Below are positions 13,095-24,984 of a stretch of 64,000 bases of DNA, piece by piece (position 1 is the first letter of the stretch; each line of letters starts with the position of its first letter). Source of the stretch: Nissolia schottii (lineage: Eukaryota; Streptophyta; Magnoliopsida; Fabales; Fabaceae); assembly GCA_003254905.1 (NCBI GenBank), contig QANU01107566.1, forward strand, positions 641,585 through 705,584. The letters run 5' to 3'. The translations under genes and the position numbers were made by a program. Below the pieces are notes generated by a model that did no database searches, was not told the origin of the DNA, and saw nothing but the letters and a program-made list of their open reading frames with translations.

Positions 13095-14100
13095 TGTGCC
13101 TTGAGCATTTTTCATAAGTCAAAATAAAAGTCTTCACTGTAGCAAAACAATTAATCAAAGGGAACCAACCAGCTACCACCATCCCACTGTTAATAGCAGT
13201 TATGAAAACTCATATCCCCATTTGATGTTATCCCATGCAACTCAAATACATGAAGCTCTAATTTGTTTCCACAAGGCATGATCATGTTATATAAATTGGC
13301 CCTTGAATGAATCAAAAGCAGTGTCAACTATATAACAGATTCTTCTGAATTTTCAGTACGGGAATAGATGGGACTTATAAGAACCATACCAACTAAATCT
13401 GCTGCTCCAACAGCAGCTTCTTTCCTTTCATTCCCACTTACACATGACACGAGAAATGCATGTAAAAGTAAAATAGCAATAACTTAAGATCACAAACCAT
13501 TTTCGGGTCCAAGATCCCTACAAGGAAATAAAATCCGGGAAAAACGATTGAAAAAAAAGCAAAAAGCAAAAAATCATCACGTGACAGTTCTTTTCCTGTT
13601 ACAAAAAAAAAATGGAATATATATATATACACACACACCGGAGTTGACTTCAATTAAACGACAAATTAAGTAAAAAAAAAAAAGAATAATTCAGGGAAAG
13701 AAAGAGGTCTTCCACAAAATTGAAGCCATTCACAAACTTACAAATTGAAAATGAATGATCAAGCAGTTGATGATAGTGAACAAAATCAGAAGGAGCTGCT
13801 GCAAAGTTCGAAATTGAAGGGTTTTTGTTTTGTGTGGAGTGGACCCTCTTCAAGTTGCTGATGAAGGAAAACAGAGTTCAGCGAATTTTGCAGGCAGCTC
13901 TTGGTTTTGTTGGATATTTTTTGTTCACGAAGATAAAAAGACACGTGGAACGCCGTTATAGGATAATTCCAAAACTTCCGAGCGACCCGACACGATGTCA
14001 CAGCTGAGGGTGGGTCGCCACTCAGCGCAGCAACCAAACAACACCCATTTATCATCAAGTTTAAACATTGCCTAATTAATATCATCACGCTTCATTAAAT
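13095..14100 (-). promoter_or_regulatory. 5' region of the TTM-type gene (probable UTR exon/intron and promoter)
   Basis: No protein-coding exon is supported here. The sequence is less AT-rich than the intergenic DNA beyond 14100. The splice acceptor-like CTGCAG next to the TTM start codon implies an upstream non-coding exon somewhere in this region, possibly near 13720-13860. Short open frames on both strands lack similarity or codon bias. The exact transcription start cannot be fixed from sequence alone. Confidence 0.35.
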
Positions 14101-16479
14101 TTAATTTATGAGATACTAGAGGGCATGGTACCCTTTGGAAACCATAGAACTGTCTCTCAGTGGAATTGCTAACAAAAATTAAAATTTTTAAATATTGAAA
14201 ATTCAAAAATTAAAATAGGGAGATGCTTTTTTTTAGATGATAAAGGGGTATAATGGTCAAAAAAATTGTGGTCAAAAGGTAGTTAAATATCTCTAGGCTC
14301 TTTATCTAATACTAGCGATTGCTTAAGCCACTTTATAACGTGAAATGTGGGTGAAAAAATTATAAATAAATGTGAGAAAATAATTTTCAAAAAGATGGAA
14401 GTTCTATAAGGGTAAAATGTAGATAAAGAGTTAGACATCAAGGTATTTATTTTGTAGAATTTATTTTATGGAGTATTGTATAAATATAGACTAGTGGGTT
14501 TTAATAAACACTTTGTATCTGTCAAGTGGATAATATGAAGAAAGTGAGTGTGAGTGAAGGTAATTATATTTTATCTTAAAATATGTTTAATAAATATAAG
14601 TTTGGAATTCAAAAATTATTAAATTAAATTTTTAAGAATTAATAAAACGGTTACATTTTGTATCCATTTTAATACTGTGTATATATATATACACACACAA
14701 TAAGATAAAGGGGATTTTCCAATTTTGGGGTCCAACATTTTTTTCGTTTTTACCCTTTTGCAACTATTTTTTTTCCAATTTTTTTCAAAAAAAAAATTAC
14801 TCACTTTCATCTCTTATTTCGAACAAAGATCCTGTAAAGTGAGAAGCTTACCTTAGAGAGTAAAGTAAAAACTTTTACTCTTAGATTAATAAAGTGTTAA
14901 TGAACACCACTTCTCATATTATTAATATAAGGCTATGTTTGGATTAGTGGCAAAGGATGGAATGACAAATAATAAAATGACTAATTTCATTAAAAGTGTG
15001 TTTGGATGTAATTTTAATGGAGGGTGTAGGATGGAGAAGGAGTGTCACTTTGTCTCTCCTTCGTCACTCAAATTCTCCATTTTTTATCCCTCAAATTTGA
15101 GGGATTAAGGGAGGACAATGCTTTATTTTTGTTCCACTTTTCCCTTAAACTTGTGACACATTTAAACAAGAGAATGGTGTGGTGTAAGTTTTTCCCTTCC
15201 TTGTCTCTCTCTCTCCTAATCCATTAATGACCATGCCCTCTTATCACCTAAAAAACTTTCAAACATAACATAAGATTTGATACCCATTACTTAATTCAAA
15301 TCCTCTAATTTCAGCATCCACTCTCCATCTATTTCTCTTTGTTCTTCTCACTCTCACTTCTTTTTTTAATAATTTCATATCTCATTCAATATTTTTTTAT
15401 CGACAATCTATAAATCATTCAAATTTGTGGACACAAAATGTATGTAATCCGCTAGTATATATATCTACATTAATAATAAAGGGGAATGAGGGGAGGGGGA
15501 AAGTGTTTTATGGTGTCCAATTTTACTTTCCTTTCTTACTCGTAACTACTATTGTCACCATTACCCCATTTATTAATTGTTTTTATTGCAACGACCTCAT
15601 AATTCAAAATCTCTTTTCACATCTCTCTTTGTCATTTTTTTTTTCATATTTCTACAACCCACTTGCCACTACATATATTTCTCTTCAACTCTTATAAAAA
15701 AAAAGGACTAAAATTTATATGTAAAGAAAACAAATAAAGCATGCTAAAGTAAATTGCTACCAAAAAAATGACTTAATAGACATCACGATAATATAATACT
15801 TGACAATATCAAAGTACCTATCAAGGCCCACTAGTATTTAATAAAGGAGGATTCCTCTTTAGCACTCTCATTTTGGTGTCCAAATTTCCTTTTTCTAATT
15901 TTACCCTCCCCACTAATTTTATTTTGCAAAAAGTTTTTTTTTTATAATTTTTCTCATTAAAAATAACTATCCAGTTTCCATCTTTTACTCCAACCACTAC
16001 TTCTCATTTTTTTATAATGTCTTTCTATTATCTTTCACATTTTCATGGTTTTCTTTTCATACTTTCATTCATATTTGATTATGCCTTTTATTATCAAAAG
16101 GTCATACAAATTTAAAATTGATAGGCACGAAGTGCATATAACCCTACTAGTTAATAGTAAAGATAATTCCTATTTAAAAAATAAATAAATAAAACCTTAT
16201 GAGATAATTGGAATTTAATTTTGATATAACGATGTAAAACGGTTCCAGTGAATGGACAATGGTGCATCAAAATTAATTTTAAAAGAATTGATCAACATAA
16301 ATTAAAGAGTAAAGTTGTATTTGCTTCTCCAAAAATACAATGCTCACCTTATTAGCTTTCAAAAGCTTTGTCCTTCAACAATTAAAAATGTTACACATTA
16401 GTTATTTTGTTTTTCCTAAATATATATAGCAGTCATGTCATTAAAAATGATTAATATCGTAAAATTTTTAAAAATAAAA
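14101..16479. other. AT-rich intergenic DNA with diverged direct repeats
   Basis: No gene is recognisable. Two diverged direct blocks, about 15452-15700 and 15830-16150, each begin with CTAGTA followed by AATAAAGG, share TGGTGTCCAA, and end in a sequence like GGACACAAAATGTATGTAA or GGCACGAAGTGCATATAA followed by CTAGT. They look like copies of one short dispersed repeat. A fragment beginning CTATGTTTGGAT near 14933 resembles ends of legume MITEs. Confidence 0.35.
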
Positions 16480-17141
16480 TATAACCCCCTTCCCTAAAAG
16501 GATGCCTAAATAATACTCTCTTCCTTCTTATTTTAAAAACTTATACTCTCTTTCCCTGACAAAAAAAAAAAAACTACACCTTAATTAATATTTTTGACCA
16601 AGATACTCTTATACATATTTAAAAACAATTAAAACCTAAAATTATCAGTAATAATAACATAAAAATACTGATAAATGATTATGACAATTATATAAAATTA
16701 TTCTATTAAAAAAATAAATTATTAATTAAGGACTAACAATATATTATAATTTAAAAAAATTAAGTATTTTTTAACCAGTTAATTTTAAAATAGTAATGTA
16801 TATAAAATATAAATTTATATTTTTAAATCAATTGTTAAGAAAATACTTAATATTTTATTTTAAATTATCATAAATTTTTATTAATAACTTAAACTAATTA
16901 ATAGAATAGTGTTTACACAATTATTATAATTATACACAAATATTTTTATATTATTATTAATCAAATAATTTTATTTTGTTATAATTTTTTTGACGTTTAT
17001 AACTATTTGTTATTGGTATTTTGATCAAAAATATGAAAAGAGATTAAAATGTAGCTTACTCATATTTTTAAGGGGAATGAAGTGTAAATTTTTAAAATCA
17101 AGATAATATAATTTAGACATCTCTTAAGGAAGGGGGTTGTA
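16480..17141. mobile_element. Long fold-back element (imperfect hairpin, about 660 bp)
   Basis: The left end (ATAACCCCCTTCCCTAAAAG) and the reverse complement of the right end (ATACAACCCCCTTCCTTAAG) match. Similarity continues inwards as a diverged hairpin over most of the element, for example TTTTTGACCAAGATACTC against TTTTTGATCAAAATACCA. There is no coding capacity. Size and long terminal inverted repeats suggest a MULE-like or fold-back non-autonomous element. A clean target duplication could not be identified. Confidence 0.6.
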
Positions 17142-19948
17142 TTTTTTTTTAATTTTTTATCATTGAGGGATTAAAATGGTGGCAAAAAATTTTAGAAAAC
17201 TAATATGGTTATCGTTATAATTTTTGAGAACCAAAATAGTTTTACTCTAAAAAAAAGGTTATAAAATAATTTTTATGATCAAATTTGTTAATAACATGAA
17301 ATTTTATTATTAGACAAAAGTATGAAATACAATGAATTATATTTAAACTATATATTTGTTAAGGTCAGATATTGTGGGAAAAATTGTAATTTATCCCTTT
17401 AATTATATGTCGTGTATTTTACTTTGTTTACTTTTAAAAACATGTAAAATGACTCTTAATATTTTATAACAGTGAAAAATGATTCTTACATGATCGAACT
17501 AACCTCATCTTTTTAAAGAAGAAAAGAATAGTGAGAAGAAGAGAATAAGCATAATTTGGTTATTTAATAATTGATATTTACTTATGTAAAACGTTAAAAG
17601 GTCGATAACAATTTTTTTTACAACAAAGGTTGTTTTCAAGAATCTAATAGATTTGGGTAAAATGAAAAATTTAATCAAAAGTTGTTTTGTCCAAAATAAG
17701 TTGAAGCTAAAAATTGGACATTTTACATCAAAAACTATTTTGCATAATACAAACGCAGTTGTATTTTTCCTAAATTAACCCTAATTATCAAATATTATAT
17801 AATATAACTAATTATTTCATATCTTTTTTTTAATAATTTTATCATATAAAAGCAAATTTTTTTTCATGCAATCCACCAAAAAGATTATCTTAAAATCATT
17901 TTTCAATTAAAATATCAAAACATAAATTGATTCTCACATTATTGATTATATACAAAAATGATTATTAAAATAAGCGATTATTTAAATAAATGCATTTTTA
18001 TAGCTTTTCCAAACACTGACTCATATATCTTTTAAAGTCAATGAATAAAGTATACATGACTTATCTGTCTTGTGCTATCCCTTTGTGTTTGTGTGTTATC
18101 CCCTCGCCTCCATTATCGCTATTGCGTTATTGTCGTGCATTACCTCGTCGCCATCATACGCCCTCCATTCTCACCATCGTGCGTCTTAGCCATCTCACCT
18201 CCGTGACCGATCCTTTCCAATATAATCAACAGCCTATTGCCCAACCATTGTTTTCTTTCTCTGCTAGTACGTTTCTTCGATTTGATCATCCAATCAGTTT
18301 CTCAAGATCTGTTTTATATGTGTCCCAATCGAAAGTGAAACCATGAAGGAAGGATCAGAAAAAAATGATGAAGACGATGACAAAAAATCGAAGATCTCAA
18401 ATTTAATAATTGTAAATTTTAGAAATTTGTGACTACTCTAGCTTAGTTGATGTCTCTACCTGTAGTACTTAGGTTTCAAAATTTCTGTCTCCTTATCTCA
18501 TTTTTGCCTTAGAAAATGAATAGGGATTTTTCCTATTTATTATTTGATGTGGTTCTTAGGGATAGTTTCGGTATTTATTTTTTTTTCAATGAATGAATAT
18601 AATTTATCTATTTTTGTCTGAAAAAAAAGAGTATACATTACTTATAATTCAATGGATTAAAGTGATTTTTTGTTTTTTTGGTTCTTAACTTGTTTCAACT
18701 TTCAACATCTTATCATTTCTCAATTTGTGTTTTCATAGCACCACTAATTACTAACATTAATGAAGTTGTAATTTTGGATTTTGACTCATTCGGCCCAAAG
18801 TTTTATTAACTGGGCCCTTTTCTGAAGTCCATCACACCTTCTCATCCAAGGCCAACCCCAAGCAACGATTTTTGTCCTACCCAATACCACAATTAAAAAT
18901 GGCTCAGAATTTTCCAACAAAAAAACAAAGCTCAGAATTTGACTCGGTTAAACATTTTCAATCAATGTTTTTGTCGTCTTTATGGAGCTGGGCATTGAAC
19001 GATCTAACCTTGATGGCGAGAGAAGGCAGTTTCGACCAAAGCTATCGGTCATGACACCGATTAATATGAGATTCTAATGGGTGCGGACCCCAACGAAATT
19101 CTATCTAGTGGCATCATGCGATTGATATATCTATATCTATACTTTTATGTTATTAATAAAAAAAATATTTAGTATTTCTAAGTTTTTTTTTCTAATTTTT
19201 TTCAATTCTAAACATAAATTCATTATAAAATGAAACATAAAATAAAATAAAATAAAAACACTCCACCAATCTCACTCACAAAAAAAATTCTCATGATAAA
19301 ACATCAAAAATATCATATTACTCAAATGAACAAATTTAAAAATTATTCTTAAAACAAACTAATTTTCTTATAAAGAGAGTCAATTTAAATCTATTCCATA
19401 GTGACCCGGAATTTTTTTATTTTTTAAAGTCAATTTAAATTTATTTTAAATATTTTTTAATCTTTTTTTTAAGTCAAGTTGATTTAAATCGACTCTTAAG
19501 TTAGGTTATATATACACACATACATTACGTACATACATGCATATACATAATACATAAATTATGGTGAATAGACATTTTATTATATTATAATAGTGAGAAA
19601 CAAAAACAAGACATAATTACTTTCTTTTTCTCGCTCATTTTTTTCTCTAACTCACAAAAAAAAACCTTAATTTTGGTAGACACTACAAATGAGTATGTAC
19701 CTCTATTTATAAATCTAATTTTGGAAATAGTACTAACTCCTCATATATGCGTACAAAAATTATCTATGAGTTGGCTCTATAAAGTGTAAAATGAAAATAA
19801 GAGTTAACTCATAGATACAAATATAATTATTTCAGTATTCACTTATTACATTACATTGAATAAGTATTCAAAGAAAAATTGATTCTTTAAACTTCTTTAC
19901 TCATCTAAGGAGCAAACATGTGCTCATAACGTGTTATGAAACTAGAGT
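17142..19948. other. AT-rich intergenic DNA, nothing recognised
   Basis: The sequence is strongly AT-rich with poly-A/T runs. An open frame at 18041-18346 and one at 18872-19054 show no family features or splice context and are not supported as genes. Confidence 0.4.
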
Positions 19949-21200
19949 GGTGCTACGTGTACACCTAAAATTGTACCAACGTACAACCACTAAAATTTTT
20001 AATACACGCTAACCCACCCACAAACAAATCAATTTCCCCCAAATCCCCTAACCCTTATTTCCCTTCAAATCCCTAACCCCATTCTCTTGCCAAACAAACC
20101 ACATTCATAACCCTTCTCACACAGTTTCTCCGTTGTCTACGCATCTATGCCACCCTTGATGGCTTCAACATTTGCTGACGTCCTTTCTCACATCCTTCAA
20201 CCACTGCCCCGAATGATGTTCACATCTAACCTTATGCCCATTCACGTCCTCCCTCACGTCCTCGTCACGTCGTTCTCGTGACTGACTTATCATGACGTCG
20301 TCATGCTCGACCCACGGTGACCACAAATGACATTCACAAACCTAACACATTCACCAAGAAAGGTTTGTTCACTCTTGGGTCTGTCGATTTTACTATGTTT
20401 TTCTGCCACTAAATTCCTTTTTATTTGTCAATTAGTTTTTTTAGGGGGTTTTACTTTTCTGTGATTTTTAGGTACTTGCTATTTCTATTTTTTATTTTCT
20501 GTTTTTCTTTTTGATCCATTGGTGCTTTGATCATTCTCGATGTAAAGGTTTGTTCAAAAACGTTATTCAAGTTTGTTCATTCTTATTGTATATGTTTCCT
20601 GGGAATTCATGTTTGACTTGGTGCTCTAATTTTCAGAGTTTGATCTGGTTTAGGGTTTATGTTTTGGGGTTTAGGGTTTATGACATTGGTACATTGATTT
20701 GGTGCTTGGATTTCTCTCGATGAACGAGTTTGTTCAAAAATGTTATTCAGGTTTGCTCATTAAAATTGTATAGGCTTGTTCAATGTGTGTGTCCAAGTTT
20801 GTTCAATGTACATGTTTTCTCAATGTGTGTAATTGTGTCTGTTTATTCGGTTTGAATTGTTTGTTCAATTAGCGTATTTTTGTTTGTTCACTGTTAGTGT
20901 ATACACTTGTTCACTGCTAGTCTTTGGGTTTGTTCATTCTCATATTATGGATTTGTTCAATTAGAGTATATTGGAATGTTCATTCTCGGTTCATATGTTT
21001 GTTCAACTTGCTTGCATAGAGTAAATGTCTTGAATTAGTGCTCAATCTCTACTTTGGTCATTTGTATTTAGTTGGTTTGGTGAAAGTTTTTTTCTCAATG
21101 TTCTTGGTTATGTTGTTTTGATTTGTGCTCTTTGACTTGATCAATTATTTTGTGGGCATTTGTTCATTCTATTTGAACATGATCAATGAAGTGTTGTAGG

Positions 21201-21620
21201 GTGCACAATAGATACGATTGTGGTTTGTTTGTCATCAAATACATGGAGCAGTGGATGTCAAGATTTATTTACCCCAATGGAAAGATGATGCCTACCTGGA
21301 CAAGTGTAACTAATACTCCGATTAGTTTGTTTATCATTATGGGTTTGCTATCTTTCCAAATAGAAATGATTGTACCTCATTTTGCTTATTTTGTCTTCCT
21401 ACAATTTGAATGTTAAACAATGAGGAAGCAAGTCTTACTCCAAACACTACTAGGTGAGGAGAACACAATGAGGACTATATTAATAGAACTTACACGTAAG
21501 CGGGGGAGGAGAAAAAGTATGCAGGTGCTAAGTCTATTCACAGATCTTAGCATTACAAGTTTGTCGTCAGATGCTTTGAAGGATGCGAAGAAACAAAAGC
21601 CGTTAAGAAGCCAATAGCCC
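21201..21620 (+). pseudogene. Ulp1/SENP (C48) protease C-terminal remnant, transposon-encoded
   Basis: After an acceptor-like TTGTAG the reading frame gives NRYDCGLFVIKYMEQW, the catalytic-cysteine segment of Ulp1-type peptidases (usual form YDCGVFV.KYME). The frame then degenerates near 21300. A second stretch at 21420-21617 (MRKQVLLQTLLGEENTMR, then a lysine/arginine-rich tail) fits the C-terminal exon of transposon Ulp1 proteins. The histidine and aspartate parts of the triad are not found upstream, so the gene is a fragment and presumably inactive. Confidence 0.6.
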
Positions 21621-22089
21621 ATAAGAAGAAAAAATGACATGCATATGTCTATGTAAATTAATAAATAAGATAGGATATATGTGATATATGACATTGTTGC
21701 ATTGACAAAAAAAAATTTACTTAAGTATTATACCATGTAAATATGACCTTAACTAATGATCCATTTCAATAGATGACTTTTTTCAATGAATTTTTGTCTA
21801 TAAAGTGTGGATGAGTTTGCTCATAAACAGTGCTTGAGTTTGTTCAAGACCCTTATTTGGGTTTGTTCATTCAGTGTATCATAGTTTGTTCAAATTGAGT
21901 TGAAGGGTTTGTTCACGCAAGGTATTAGAGATTGTTCAATCTTCGAAAAATGTGTTTGTTCATATTGAGTTAAAGGGTTTGTTCATCTAGGGTATTCGAT
22001 ATTGTGTTCATGCAGGGTGTTAGAGTTTGTTCAAACCAATTAATATAAAATGAACAAACCCATATAATTGTAGTGAACAAACCTAGCTA

Positions 22090-22505
22090 ATAAGAATGAA
22101 TAAACTTACAAACAAATCCATAAAACTATAGTGAACAACTTACATAATAAGAATGAACAAACCTCAATACAAAAAATGAACAAACATGTTCATTTAAACA
22201 AACAAACCTCATTAACTATAGTGAAATAACCTACCTAATAATAATAAACAAACCTCAATACAAAAAATGAACAAATCTGTTCATATAAACAAACAAACCT
22301 TATTAACTGTAGTGAGTTAATCTACCTAATAAGAATGAACAAATCCCAATACAAAAAATAAACAAACATATTCATATATAATGAACAAACCTTATTAACT
22401 GTAGTGAACAGACCTACCTAATAAGAATGAACAAACATCAATACAAAAAATGAACAAACATGTTCATATAAAATGAACAAACCTATATAACTGTAGTGAA
22501 CAAAC
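22090..22505. repeat. 91-bp tandem repeat array (about 4.5 copies)
   Basis: The core CAATACAAAAAATGAACAAA starts at about 22165, 22256, 22347 and 22439, a spacing of 91-92 bp. Each unit also carries ATTAACTGTAGTGAACAAAC and ACCTACCTAATAAGAATG. Units differ by point changes. The array forms the inverted-orientation half of the TTTGTTCA field. Confidence 0.85.
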
Positions 22506-24975
22506 CTAAACAAATGTTTTGCGGGTGGCAATCGGGTTTGATTTGGGAATGAATTTTCCTTTATTCCTTGATTTGCGGGTGGCATTCAACCATTCTCTGT
22601 GAGTGCAATCTTCCGAGATTTCCTTCACGACTGCATTAATGGAGAGATTAGAATTGATTTTCCCTAGTGTAACCTCCACGTAGTTAGCCAATGGTTCTAC
22701 CCCTTTCATCATGTCAGGACCACCAGCCACCACCACCTCCTTACTAGTCACGGCAGCAAGACCCAAGCATTCTTTAGAGAAATGACCATAGCACCCACAA
22801 GATGAACAAATGATATGGAGGCCCTCATATACAATATGATACCATTTGTTATCTAGGAAAATTTTACCTATAACTGGTTGTCGTAGACTAATCTCAACAC
22901 AAACTCACACAAACTTACCTCTCGACGTTAATAGAGTAGTTTGATCCACCCTCACTGGGTGTTGAAAGCTTATTTTTAAACCCTCGTCATTTTTATATAT
23001 CCTTTTTTAAACTATAGTCGTATCCACAGAGAGTTGCATAAATACCGTTCTTGAGCTTGTGAATTAAGCAATAAAGTGAAGGATTGGTAGTTTGATGTAT
23101 AGATAAATAAATAAGATAAAAGATAAATAGGCAACAAATCAGAGGTAGATCAGGAAGCTTGTTGGGAATTGAATCCTATTATAGTTTCATGCATTCATTT
23201 ACTCAATACATTAGAATTATCATTTCTTTGATTCCTCGCCACCAGTTCTTAACTTGTTCATCTCTCTCGAGCACGAAAAGATCATTAGGTTTCCTTTATT
23301 ATGCTGTCAATTTCTTGCACAAACTTAACAAAGTAAACCAGCGTTATTTCGGATGTTAAAACGACTAATAACCCTAACTATATCTCTAGCAATTAGGCTT
23401 ATCAAATGAATTGATTTAGTTCCAACTTTATGATGTTGTTCTCACGCGCAACCATGCAGTTTGAATTCATGCTTTAGGTAGCTAATCTAAAACAAGCATT
23501 GAGCGTAAAATCAATTCATGCAAATCATAGAAAGTGATAGATTTATTAATGCAAAAGTACATGGATACAATCGTGCTTTAATAGACATCAAAATCCCAAC
23601 AACAAGAGGATTAGAAACTCATCTTACAAGAGAGAATCTCAGAGGCAAGGTGATGGACGCTTACCATGACACGTTCTCACGCTGTCATGACAACGACCGA
23701 CGTGCTTCCTTGATCACTCTTGGCTCCTTCACTAGTCTCCTCTTTGTTGCTACATAACTACTCTAATTCATGCTCTCTATAGTGTGTATAGAAGTGTATA
23801 TGAATTATGGAATAATGCCCCTGAAGTGTAAGCCTTGGGCCTCTATTTATAGGCCAAATTCTCAGGGTCCGCTGAGCGGCCAGGGTCCTTCGCTGAGCGG
23901 TGCAACTTTCTTCACCATTTTCCTCTGCGTGGTGGCTCTGCTCCGACATTATCTGTCAGAGCAGCTGAGCGGCGTGCGGCGCACTGAGCGGTGTCAGGTC
24001 AGGGTGGCAGGGCGGTGGTAGTGCGGCTGCAGGCGTGGCAGTGCGGCTGCAGAGGTTGTTTCGACCTTAAGTTTCTTCACTCTGAAGCAAGGATTGTTGA
24101 GCGGCATTTGAGTCTCGCTGAGCGGTTTAAGTGTTGAATTTCCTTGGAGACTTGCTGAGCGGTGTGAGCGCTGAGCGTCCTTGTAGTTCCGCAGAGCGGA
24201 TTCTTCTCTGAAAGCTCTTTTTTCCTAGCTCTTTTGACGCTTTTTCTTCTCACTTCATTCTTCGTGGGATTTGTCCTTGAATTCTATTCTTTTTACGTGC
24301 GTGTATCTATCTTTAGAATATATTAAGATCTCTACAAAAGTGAGAAATTTAGTCAAATATTTCATGAAAACCTAAGCAGACAGGTGCCATTTTACTGGGT
24401 GAAATTGCATAAATATGACACTTAACACTGGGTTACTAACCATACTCGCCATGCTCATCAGGATACCTTCATCATAATATCCTACGTTTAACCAAGGAAA
24501 TTAATGAATCCATATTGAAGTTGAGTCGATGATAGCTGATGCCGAATCAAAATCCAGGAGCCAAGGTTGAATAGATAAATAATGATAAAAAATCATTTAT
24601 GGACTTCCATCCAAGACTTTGGCCTTATCTTCATCTGTCGCGAATTGCACCACAATATCCAAAGCCAATATCCATAATATAAAAACCTCCAACAAAGAGC
24701 CATAGCTTGCTGAGGCAATCTCGCATAGTAATAAAACCCACATTCTTCCCGATGAGTTTGATTATTAAAGCATCCTTCCATGGTACACTTATTTCTTATA
24801 TCTCTTATTGACGGAGTCAGAGTTATCTTCAATAAAAGTTTGTTTTCATATATTAATTCCACCTTTGTAAGGTTTAATTTAAAGAGATCTCTCCTTCTTT
24901 CTTTAGGAACTGCTTTCCAAGCTATCGAACCCATAAGCTTTTCCTTGAAAGAGCCAACCACAACCTGGTTGCCTC
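22506..24975 (-). pseudogene. LINE-1-type ORF1 (DUF4283 plus zinc knuckle) pseudogene, split by a solo LTR
   Basis: Read on the minus strand from 24975 this is the nucleic-acid-binding ORF1 of a plant L1 LINE. Recognisable parts in order are GSFKEKLMGS, KRERRDLF-like PKERRRDLFK, PWKDALIIKLIGKNVGF and DIMDIGFGY-like segments, FPWLNVGYYDEGILMSMAS, NPVRVDQTT, and a CX2CX4HX4C zinc knuckle (CSSCGCYGHFSKEC) at about 22770-22815. The frame is broken by stops (for example after RGKFV near 22915) and frameshifts. The reading frame breaks at NPV/RVD at 24428 and resumes at 22959, exactly where the solo LTR and its CTGGG duplication lie. No ORF2 reverse transcriptase is present, so the copy is truncated at its 3' side. 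Confidence 0.85.
22960..24427. mobile_element. Solo LTR (family with GCTGAGCGG motifs), inserted in the LINE
   Basis: The 1468-bp sequence begins TGTTGAAAGCTT and ends AAATATGACACTTAACA (TG..CA). It is flanked by a perfect 5-bp duplication CTGGG (22955-22959 and 24428-24432). A homologous copy lies at 39787-41187. No internal retrotransposon genes accompany it, so it arose by LTR-LTR recombination. It contains about eight copies of (G)CTGAGCGG between 23870 and 24200. Confidence 0.9.
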
Positions 24976-24984
24976 CTTAAAAGA

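Larger units (their letters stand above)
19949..22505. mobile_element. Mutator-like element remnant with Ulp1 fragment and TTTGTTCA repeat arrays
   Basis: The left end (CTACGTGTACACCTAAAATT) resembles the terminal inverted repeats of a second element in this window (near 56190 and 57440). A CT-rich stretch follows. From about 20360 the motif GTTTGTTCA recurs about 25 times in direct orientation up to 22030, then appears as TGAACAAAC to 22505. Between the repeat fields lies a C48 (Ulp1) protease remnant, a domain carried by some plant MULE and CACTA elements. The right terminus is not recognised; the repeats run straight into LINE-derived sequence at 22506. The superfamily is inferred. Confidence 0.5.

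Noticed and set aside
18041-18346. 101-codon open frame as a gene
   Set aside because: Serine/leucine/proline composition, no splice context and no family signature.
23870-24200. CRISPR-like array suggested by repeated GCTGAGCGG
   Set aside because: Spacing is irregular, repeats are only 9 bp, and the context is a plant LTR.
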